Shown in pieces: positions 6,826-12,859 of a DNA stretch of 64,000 nt (position 1 is its first letter; the number at the start of each line of letters is the position of its first letter). The notes beneath the pieces are model-generated. The model searched no databases, was not told the DNA's origin, and saw nothing but the letters and a program-made list of their open reading frames with translations. The DNA comes from an uncultured Oscillibacter sp. (GTDB lineage Bacteria > Bacillota > Clostridia > Oscillospirales > Oscillospiraceae). The stretch spans positions 8,170 to 72,169 of the forward strand of contig CAJUTB010000009.1 in NCBI GenBank assembly GCA_910589315.1. The letters are read 5' to 3'. The position numbers were made by a program, and so were the translations under genes.

Positions 6826-8373
6826 TCAAACTGGGCCGCGCTTTTTCCGGTTGCTCTCCACCTGAAAGGTCCATACTTGCGAAAGGCCGTTCAAACTTGC
6901 TTCCACCCTTCCATTCCGGAAGACCACCAGGCGGTCCAAAAGATTCTTGTAAAAGGCTTCGCTTTCTGTCAAACCGTTTACGATATCGAATATTCGTTCT
7001 TTCAGTTCCTGGGTTCTGGTGGTTTTCGGGTGTCTTTTTACAGTTTGCAGGCGGATTTGCAGCGTATCTTGTTCACGGTTGTAACGCTCGTTCATACGCT
7101 TCATATCCGCTTCCGAAATGCTTCCGGAGAAAAAGGCATCCAGGACCGCTTCTTTTTTTTCGGTTAAGCGGTCGAGTTCATGGGTCAGAAGGCTGATTGA
7201 ATCCGTCTTCTGCTCCCCTTCTAAACAAACAGCAGTTTGGATGGCGGCAACTGTCTGAGCCGCAATTTCCGCCCAATTTACTTGAAGCGTTCCAATGGCC
7301 TGCTTTAGCAGCTCCAACGCCAGATCATCCCGAAGCATCCAGCCTATCCGGCATCCGCCGTGCGTTTGGCCGCTTCCTTTCATGACGGCGGTATAGCATC
7401 CCCACCGTTTGCAGCTGACGCCGTTTTTCCGCTTTTTTGTTCGTGACACAAAAGATGCTCCACATTCGCCGCAACGGATTTTCCCGGAGAACAAATAGCG
7501 GTTCGCGTGGCCGCTTCCAGACCTTCGGTCCCGCTTTTTCAGCTCGGATTGCACCAGCTCCCACAACTCCCGGCTTATGATCGCTTCATGGTGATCGGGA
7601 AGAATGACCAGCTCCTCCTCCCCATGGTTGTATTTTCTCGTATGGCTCAAGTAATCCGGCGTATAGGTTTTTTTCTGTACCAAGTCGCCTGCATATTTCT
7701 CATTTTTCAGGATTTTTACAATATGGCTGTTGGACCATTCCGCAGTCCCCCGACGGGTTTTATATCCCGCCTCTTGCAGTTCTTTTGCAATCGTCGTCGT
7801 GCCTTTTTTCTCTATGCCGTACTTGTAAAAAATCTGCTTCACAATCTCCGCTCCTTCCGGATTGACGGCTATTCCTCCGTCTTTTACATCGTAGCCCAGC
7901 AGAGACCGCCCAAACACCACGCCTTGTTCCATCCGCCGTGTCTGGCCCCATTTTACGCGGCTGGAGGTCCGGCGGCTTTCCTCCTGCGCTATGGAAGCCA
8001 TAATGGACAGCCGCAGTTCCGCATCCGGGTCCAGCGTGTTGATGCCGTCATTCATGAACAAAACGCCTACGCCATACCGCCGCAGTTCTCTGGTGCAGGC
8101 TATGGTATCCAGAATATTACGGGAAAACCGGCTGACCTCTTTTGTGAGAATCAGCCGGAAACAGCCGGAACAGGCGTCGTGCATCATGCGGTGAAATGCA
8201 GCGCGCTTTTTTGTAGATGTGCCAGTAACGCCCTCGTCGGCATAGACCTCATACAACTCCCAATCCGGCTGACGGCGGATGTACTCCTTAAAATACCGCT
8301 GCTGGCTTTCAAAAGAGTTTGCCTGGTCCTCCCGGTCTGTGGACACCCGGCAGTAAGACGCAACTCTAATCAT
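6826..8373 (-). CDS. Large serine recombinase of element 1
   Basis: 515 aa. The N-terminal resolvase domain carries the catalytic-Ser motif (ASYCRVST, nucleophile S11) and RFSRNILDT; a recombinase domain follows (GYDVKDGG, NEKYAGDLV), then a zinc beta-ribbon (CGECGASFVSR, later CKRWGC and a final C), and a coiled-coil C-terminal region. This is the SpoIVCA/TndX type that cuts and joins att sites without sequence loss. It ends 8 bases from the element edge, as integrases often do. GGAG lies 7 bases before the ATG; the start overlaps the upstream 65-aa gene by 8 bases. It is transcribed against cotJ and so needs its own promoter; none is obvious. It is the likely excisionase of cotJC junction 1. 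Confidence 0.92.
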   Translation of the reverse strand: MIRVASYCRVSTDREDQANSFESQQRYFKEYIRRQPDWELYEVYADEGVTGTSTKKRAAFHRMMHDACSGCFRLILTKEVSRFSRNILDTIACTRELRRYGVGVLFMNDGINTLDPDAELRLSIMASIAQEESRRTSSRVKWGQTRRMEQGVVFGRSLLGYDVKDGGIAVNPEGAEIVKQIFYKYGIEKKGTTTIAKELQEAGYKTRRGTAEWSNSHIVKILKNEKYAGDLVQKKTYTPDYLSHTRKYNHGEEELVILPDHHEAIISRELWELVQSELKKRDRRSGSGHANRYLFSGKIRCGECGASFVSRTKKRKNGVSCKRWGCYTAVMKGSGQTHGGCRIGWMLRDDLALELLKQAIGTLQVNWAEIAAQTVAAIQTAVCLEGEQKTDSISLLTHELDRLTEKKEAVLDAFFSGSISEADMKRMNERYNREQDTLQIRLQTVKRHPKTTRTQELKERIFDIVNGLTESEAFYKNLLDRLVVFRNGRVEASLNGLSQVWTFQVESNRKKRGPV

Positions 8374-8563
8374 ACGGTTCTCCGGACGCCGGGCCGCTTT
8401 GATTTCTCAGGATTTCTTCCGCTGAACGGCACTGCATCTCGTTCAGCAGCCCAAGTTCTTTCAAAGCAAGCAGCACGCTTTGCTGGCATATAAACCAGAA
8501 TTCCGGGTCCGTTTTCTGCGTAATTTCCCGGTCTTTCGTAATTTGAATCAATTTCGCCTCCAT
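8366..8563 (-). CDS. Small recombinase-linked protein
   Basis: 65 aa, charged, without a membrane segment or recognised domain (starts MEAKLIQITKDREITQKTDP). A strong site AAAGGAGGG precedes the ATG and its end overlaps the recombinase start by 8 bases, so the two are translated together. Comparable small genes often sit directly upstream of serine recombinases in clostridial elements. A role as recombination helper or directionality factor is possible but is only an inference. Confidence 0.75.
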   Translation of the reverse strand: MEAKLIQITKDREITQKTDPEFWFICQQSVLLALKELGLLNEMQCRSAEEILRNQSGPASGEPYD

Positions 8564-8631
8564 GCTCTCCCTCCTTTGTTCAAGGATATTCAGCAGATGG
8601 AGGCGGTTTGCCTCTTTTTCTCAACCCGTCA

Positions 8632-9705
8632 TTATTTTCGCAGGCGATAGGCCCAATGCCCTCCCTCATGACATTTCACCAACTTGCCCTCTGCGGCCAA
8701 TCCTGCCAAAATACGATTTGCCGTAGCAGGCGATACCTGGAAAAGCGTGCGAACGTCTGCGTTTCGGACCAGCTCATGGCTGTCCAAAAACTGCCGCACT
8801 TCCTCCCAGCGTGGAACGCTCTGTTCCACGGAAAGCGGCAAATCATCTTTTTCATCACTCACGCATACATCAATCAACCCCTCGTCATCAATCGCATCGC
8901 TCGTGCAATCATCACTCACACATCCATCACTCTCATCCATCGCATCCATCACTCGCTCGAGCGATGAGTTGATTGATGCTAGCAGGAATTGAATATAAAC
9001 TCCTGCTTCTCCGGCATCATTAGCGGCGTTGATCGTCTTATAATACTCCGTTTGCTGCTCCTGGATTACAGCATCAACCGGTATCCAGGCAAACAGGGGA
9101 TTCCATTTTGTCAGAAAAAGCGTATGCCAAAGGCGGCTCAATCGTCCGGCGCCATTGGCAAACGGATGAATCCGCTCAAACTCAAAGCGAAATGCACAGC
9201 TCTTAACCAACATCGGCAGATCACTGCCGCGCACCCAGTCCAACAACTCTGCAACCAGCTTCGAATAGTAATCCGGCAAGGTGCCAAAATGCAGAATCTG
9301 ACCAGATTCATCCACAAGATTCACCTTTTTAGGCCGAAACACTCCTGCCTCTCCCTCAAAACTATGCATCATCGTTCGATGAACATCCAAAAGAACATCC
9401 ATTGAAAACGGGTCCAGCTTTTCAAGATTTTCATAGGCTTCCCAGGCGTTTTGCCATTCTGCGATGTCCTTCAGCGGCGCAATGATCCGGCGGCCGTCCG
9501 CTATAGCCACGGCCTGTTCCAGCGTCAAAGCATTCTGCTCCAAAGCAAGGGACCCATAGATCATAGAAATACGATTCCGGCGGCGCCATGCGGAATTGGC
9601 GGTAAAACGATCCAACACAGTCAGTCTCCCCACCAACTCCGCAGTTTCCATAACCTGACTAATGATTTCGTTCGTCATTTCAAACGATGGCTTTTGATTC
9701 CTCAT
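8632..9705 (-). CDS. Fic-family protein with C-terminal winged-helix region
   Basis: 357 aa. Fic enzymes transfer AMP or other phosphate groups to target proteins. The core motif here is HPFANGAGRLSR (H180), which departs from HPFx(D/E)GNGRxxR at the acidic residue and the Asn, so catalytic ability is uncertain. An N-terminal inhibitory-like helix motif (SLALEQN) replaces the usual SxxxEGN. After the Fic core comes an acidic linker rich in Asp/Ser (about 255-290), encoded by ATC/CATC-rich low-complexity DNA, and then a helix-turn-helix-like region near the C-terminus (NADVRTLFQVSPATANRILAGL). Cargo of element 1; a regulatory or toxin-like role cannot be decided from sequence. Confidence 0.85.
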   Translation of the reverse strand: MRNQKPSFEMTNEIISQVMETAELVGRLTVLDRFTANSAWRRRNRISMIYGSLALEQNALTLEQAVAIADGRRIIAPLKDIAEWQNAWEAYENLEKLDPFSMDVLLDVHRTMMHSFEGEAGVFRPKKVNLVDESGQILHFGTLPDYYSKLVAELLDWVRGSDLPMLVKSCAFRFEFERIHPFANGAGRLSRLWHTLFLTKWNPLFAWIPVDAVIQEQQTEYYKTINAANDAGEAGVYIQFLLASINSSLERVMDAMDESDGCVSDDCTSDAIDDEGLIDVCVSDEKDDLPLSVEQSVPRWEEVRQFLDSHELVRNADVRTLFQVSPATANRILAGLAAEGKLVKCHEGGHWAYRLRK

Positions 9706-9782
9706 GGCATCCTCGCTTTTTGTAAAATACTATAATTTTATCAGCTTTCTTTCTGACGTGCGCGCATCAATCATCTATCACA

Positions 9783-9811
9783 CATCGATCATCGTTTTCC
9801 ATCGATCATCG
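9783..9811. repeat. Two 12-bp direct repeats CATCGATCATCG
   Basis: CATCGATCATCG at 9783-9794 and 9800-9811, inside a run of ATCA/ATCG units (about 9767-9830) between the fic gene and the YqfO-like gene. The same ATC-rich style recurs inside fic (about 8860-8975). They could be protein-binding sites or slippage-prone DNA. Confidence 0.5.
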
Positions 9812-9823
9812 CGATCCATTGCA

Positions 9824-10159
9824 TCAATCAAAGCTCGTGCGATACAATGGAACGACATTGATGACCGGTTCCTCATAAGGGTGTATCTGCTTGATTGCAT
9901 AGACGGTTCGATCTGCTGCTTCTGTAGGGCACACCGTTTCCACCTTCAACTCCGCTTCTGTGCTGATCGCCCCCACTTGTCCAATATATGGCCGTGCATC
10001 CTCCAAAGGACGCCAGCAGCTCATCACTTTGCTGTAAGAAAGACAAGAATCATATTTGCCGATGTGTCCTGCGTCTGCTTCCTGCAACGCTTTTTGCAAA
10101 GCGGCAAAATGCGTCTCTGGAATATACACCTCAATTTTGCAATACGAAAAATCCATCAT
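9824..10159 (-). CDS. Stand-alone YqfO/NIF3-insert-type small protein
   Basis: 111 aa resembling the extra CutA/PII-like domain inserted in some NIF3-family proteins such as Bacillus YqfO: YCKIEVYIPETHFAALQKAL, AGHIGKYDSCLSY, CWRPLEDARPYIG, and a C-terminal IHPYEEPVINVVPL. Function unknown; proteins of this shape are thought to bind metals or small ligands. GAGGAGG lies 6 bases before the ATG and a clear sigma-A promoter lies upstream. The full NIF3 homologue of this window (22654-23433) lacks this domain, so the two could in principle cooperate. Confidence 0.8.
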   Translation of the reverse strand: MMDFSYCKIEVYIPETHFAALQKALQEADAGHIGKYDSCLSYSKVMSCWRPLEDARPYIGQVGAISTEAELKVETVCPTEAADRTVYAIKQIHPYEEPVINVVPLYRTSFD

Positions 10160-10209
10160 ACTGGTCCTCCTCAGTCGCAGACTGTCGCCCCTAAGTTTTT
10201 CTCAGGTCC

Positions 10210-10238
10210 AGTATACCACAACGTTATATGCCGTTCAA
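10210..10238 (-). promoter_or_regulatory. Sigma-A promoter for the YqfO-like gene of element 1
   Basis: On the minus strand TTGAAC (10238-10233), a 17-base spacer and TATACT (10215-10210), 50 bases upstream of the ATG. A vegetative promoter, so this cargo gene should be expressed outside sporulation. Confidence 0.7.
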
Positions 10239-10302
10239 CTCCTGCATACAGTCCGGCGGCAGACGTTGATAAAAAGCGAGGCATCATTTCAGATAACCTC
10301 TA

Positions 10303-10306
10303 GGTA
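10303..10306 (+). repeat. Right attachment site core of element 1 (GGTA)
   Basis: Second copy of GGTA, directly before the resumption of cotJC (CAGAGGAACTGGGTCACCTG). Confidence 0.75.
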
Positions 10307-10526
10307 CAGAGGAACTGGGTCACCTGGAGATGGTAGGAACCATCGTTCACCAGCTCACCCGCAATCTGACCGAGGAGCAGATTCGCACCGCTGGATTTGA
10401 CACCTATTTTGTCGACCACACGGCGGGCGTATACCCACAATTCGCTTCCGGCTACCCCTGGTCTGCCTCCTCCATGCAAGTCACCGGCGACCTGATTGCT
10501 GATCTGACCGAGGACTTGGCAGCAGA
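10307..10526 (+). CDS. cotJC: cotJC segment 2 of 3 (middle part)
   Basis: 220 bases that continue the CotJC frame from codon 63: TEELGHLEMVGTIVHQLTRN, then FVDHTAGVYPQFASGYPWSA and GDLIADLTEDLAA. It contains the family metal-ligand pair E65 and H68. The segment has no start signal of its own; an internal ATG at 10330 is Met71 of CotJC. Similarity ends inside the Glu136 codon at GCAGCAGA (10519-10526), where element 2 begins. Confidence 0.9.
10519..10526 (+). repeat. Left attachment site core of element 2 (GCAGCAGA)
   Basis: The eight bases GCAGCAGA recur at 15119-15126. Joining across one copy gives DLAAEQKAR, the expected CotJC sequence. Confidence 0.78.
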
Positions 10527-10600
10527 TGCCGCTATGTGCAAAAAACAGCTTCTATCCTGTCAGACGCCGCATAGTCTTTGCTGAAAGGAGTTGAATACCG

Positions 10601-10750
10601 ATGCGGGAAGAACGGCAAGAGCTTTGCAAAAGCGTTTTCCAGGATGGTTCCGCAGAAACGGACACAGAGCGTTTTACCCATGCTTGGATGGATCTGATTC
10701 AGCAGTTGGAGGCAACGAATGAAAGCCGCTGTTTACTGCCGCCTGTCTGA
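10601..10750 (+). CDS. Small ORF overlapping the start of recombinase 2
   Basis: 49 aa (begins MREERQELCKSVFQDGSAET, ends in LLPPV) with AAGGAG 10 bases before the ATG. It overlaps the recombinase start by 32 bases in another frame, mirroring the small gene-recombinase pair of element 1. Unknown function; coupling or helper role possible. Confidence 0.6.
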   Translation: MREERQELCKSVFQDGSAETDTERFTHAWMDLIQQLEATNESRCLLPPV

Positions 10751-12260
10751 AGAAGACCGGAACAAGCGGCGGGATACGGACGACAGCGGCAGCATCCAAA
10801 ACCAAAAAGCATTGCTGCTGCAATACGCCAAAGCGCAGGGATGGGACGTTTACGGCGTTTACAGCGACGACGATTACACCGGCTCTGACCGCAGCCGTCC
10901 GGCATTCCGGCAATTGCTGCAAGATGCAGAACAGCGGCGGTTTGAAATCGTTCTCTGCAAAACGCAGTCCCGCTTTACCCGTGAGCTGGAGCTGGTGGAA
11001 AAATACCTCCATGGGCTCTTTCCCCGCTGGGGAATCCGATTCGTCAGCGTGGTAGACAACGCCGATACCGAGAACGCCGGGAATAAAAAATCCCGGCAAA
11101 TTAACGGACTTGTCAACGAATGGTATCTGGAAGATATGTCGAAAAATATCCGAAGCGTTCTGGTGAACCGCAGGGAAAACGGGTTTCATATCGGCTCTAC
11201 CGCCCTTTACGGCTACCAAAAAGACCCTCTGCAAAAGGGCCATCTATTGATTGACGAGACAGCCGCCGCTGTTGTCCGGAAGATTTTCGCGCTCTTTGTA
11301 CAAGGCTGCGGAAAAACCGCCATTGCACGGATGCTGAATGAACAAGGCATCCCAAATCCTACGGAATATAAGCGTCTGCATGGAATCTGCACCCGTTTGC
11401 CTCCGGGGAAAAGCGGTACGCTTTGGAAATATCCCGCTATCTCGCACATCCTGTCAAACGAAATGTACATCGGCAATATGGTTCAGGGGAAATACGGGAG
11501 CGAATCCTACAAGACCAAAAAAAACCGTCCCCGCCCGAAAAACCTTTGGTATCGGGTCGAGCATACCCATGAAGCTGTGATCAGTCTGGACCTCTGGAAT
11601 CAGGCGCAGGCACTCCTTTCCCAGCGGACAAAACCCTTTTCCGGCGGCAGTATCGGTCTTTTTGCCGGGAAAACACGCTGTGCCTGCTGCGGCTATACGC
11701 TGCGTTCTTCCAAAAGCCACGGACGGCATTACCTGCAATGTCCAACCCGCCGCGTCTCCAAAGACACCTGTACTGGCAGCTTCATTGCCGCAGAAACGCT
11801 GGAACAGATCGTCCTCAACGAACTGCAACGCCTTTGCGAACAATATCTGGACGCTGGTATCCTGGCCCAAAGCCTTCCGCTCAGCGCCGGTATACAGCGG
11901 CAAATGGACGGCCTTCAAGCCTGTCTGACCGCCTGCAAGAAAAAGGAGACTGCATATATTAAAAGCCTTCAGACATTATACCTGGACCGGGCGGCGGGCG
12001 CCATTACAGAACCCGACTTCATCCGCCTCCGGGACGGTCTCACAGCGGGGCGCATAGCCCTGTCGAAGCAGCTTAAGGATACCCAGGAGCAGCTTGATGT
12101 CTTGAAGGCCCAGACGGCCGTTGAGGCCGGGCAAAGCCCATATTCCCACCCCCAGCGTTTAACGCGGGAAATGGTGGATCTTTTGATCGAATTCATTACC
12201 ATCGGCAAACGCACCCTGGGAGAACCACACCCGCCTGTTGAAATCCATTGGCGTTTTTAG
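10719..12260 (+). CDS. Large serine recombinase of element 2
   Basis: 513 aa, TndX/TnpX-like. The resolvase domain has the YCRLSEED motif with nucleophile S10, CKTQSRFTRELE and GIRFVSVVDNADT; then a recombinase domain (ALYGYQKDP, SNEMYIGNMVQG), a zinc ribbon (CACCGYTLRSS ... CPTRR ... C) and a coiled-coil tail. It is clearly divergent from recombinase 1 and so should recognise other att sites, in line with the different cores. It lies on the cotJ strand less than 200 bases after cotJC segment 2, so the cotJ transcript could feed it once element 1 is gone. Likely excisionase for junction 2. Confidence 0.92.
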   Translation: MKAAVYCRLSEEDRNKRRDTDDSGSIQNQKALLLQYAKAQGWDVYGVYSDDDYTGSDRSRPAFRQLLQDAEQRRFEIVLCKTQSRFTRELELVEKYLHGLFPRWGIRFVSVVDNADTENAGNKKSRQINGLVNEWYLEDMSKNIRSVLVNRRENGFHIGSTALYGYQKDPLQKGHLLIDETAAAVVRKIFALFVQGCGKTAIARMLNEQGIPNPTEYKRLHGICTRLPPGKSGTLWKYPAISHILSNEMYIGNMVQGKYGSESYKTKKNRPRPKNLWYRVEHTHEAVISLDLWNQAQALLSQRTKPFSGGSIGLFAGKTRCACCGYTLRSSKSHGRHYLQCPTRRVSKDTCTGSFIAAETLEQIVLNELQRLCEQYLDAGILAQSLPLSAGIQRQMDGLQACLTACKKKETAYIKSLQTLYLDRAAGAITEPDFIRLRDGLTAGRIALSKQLKDTQEQLDVLKAQTAVEAGQSPYSHPQRLTREMVDLLIEFITIGKRTLGEPHPPVEIHWRF

Positions 12261-12285
12261 ACTGCGCCAAGAGACTGGCGGGGAG

Positions 12286-12314
12286 TTGCAAGTTTTCTGT
12301 TTCTGTGCTATACT
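12286..12314 (+). promoter_or_regulatory. Sigma-A promoter of the 86-aa coiled-coil gene
   Basis: TTGCAA (12286-12291), 17-base spacer, TATACT (12309-12314), 38 bases before the ATG. Confidence 0.65.
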
Positions 12315-12351
12315 CTCTCCATCTTCCCCTAGAAACGAGGAACTTGACGCA

Positions 12352-12612
12352 ATGGATGACCAAGAAAATTTGACGCTCCCCGCGCCGTCCGGCAACAAGA
12401 AAACCGAAAATCAACACAGTTTGACCTCTGCCCCTCTCCCCCAGGCTGTCGAAGAAGCCCTGGATGAAATCGAACTGCGTCTCCGGAAAATGCTGGCCCT
12501 GGCCCGTCTGTCCGCCAGCGACAGCGACGTTGACCGAATGGTCTTACAGAAAAAGCTGGAACGGCTGCGAGAGGAAATTGACCGCATTGCGAATGAAATG
12601 CAACAGAATTAG
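12352..12612 (+). CDS. 86-aa coiled-coil protein of element 2
   Basis: The start at 12352 follows GAGGA with a longer than usual spacing. The N-terminal 35 residues are polar and Pro/Ser/Thr-rich; residues about 38-84 form an uninterrupted charged helix with heptad-like Leu/Ile spacing (LDEIELRLRKMLALARL, LERLREEIDRIANEM). No known family recognised. It sits directly behind recombinase 2 but has its own promoter and terminator. Directionality factors of large serine recombinases are often small unrelated proteins near the recombinase, so this is a candidate; no sequence proof. Confidence 0.7.
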   Translation: MDDQENLTLPAPSGNKKTENQHSLTSAPLPQAVEEALDEIELRLRKMLALARLSASDSDVDRMVLQKKLERLREEIDRIANEMQQN

Positions 12613-12710
12613 GTGCTAAAATACCGGGGAAATGCAGTTTTCCGGGAGAATGCCACCAGAAAATGCGATCAAAATTCTGCCTCTCCTGTTTCCCAAAACG
12701 CAAGCCTTGC

Positions 12711-12751
12711 AAAAAGCAGCTCCACGCAACTGGGCGCGGCGCTGCTTTTTT
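12711..12751 (+). terminator. Terminator after the 86-aa gene
   Basis: Stem AAAAAGCAGC / GCTGCTTTTT around a loop of about 20 bases with a T6 end; the A and T runs make it usable on both strands. The rest of the 12613-12859 gap holds only this and the kinase promoter. Confidence 0.7.
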
Positions 12752-12804
12752 GCAGAACCTGGAAAACGGTTCCCCCGAAAATTTAGGAAATTGAGGAAAT
12801 TATG

Positions 12805-12833
12805 GTGACAGACTCCTTAAAATATGTTATGAT
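12805..12833 (+). promoter_or_regulatory. Sigma-A-like promoter of the histidine kinase
   Basis: GTGACA (12805-12810), 17-base spacer, TATGAT (12828-12833), 27 bases before the ATG at 12860. Confidence 0.5.
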
Positions 12834-12859
12834 TATCGGTAATCAGACGGCATTCTGCT

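Larger units (their letters stand above)
6818..10306. mobile_element. Element 1: serine-recombinase intervening element in cotJC (3,489 bp)
   Basis: DNA between cotJC segments 1 and 2. Removing it with one GGTA copy left behind joins the segments in frame. Contents on the minus strand: a large serine recombinase starting 8 bases inside the left edge, its 65-aa partner, a Fic protein, and a small YqfO-like protein with its own sigma-A promoter by the right edge. No phage structural, conjugation, replication or resistance genes are visible. The layout resembles skin-type elements, in which the recombinase sits at one end of the insert. Confidence 0.85.

Noticed and set aside
6631..7167. Reading 6631-7167 as a complete 178-aa manganese-catalase gene
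   Set aside because: Only the first 62 residues match CotJC; the rest is the antisense of recombinase 1, and the true continuation is at 10307.
8600..8619. Plus-strand hairpin with T5 inside element 1
   Set aside because: The stem is only five base pairs (GAGGC/GCCTC); too weak to call a terminator.
10330..10584. Separate 84-aa catalase-like gene starting at ATG 10330
   Set aside because: No ribosome site; similarity begins eight codons earlier, flush with the element 1 att core, and ends at the element 2 core. It is the middle segment of cotJC.
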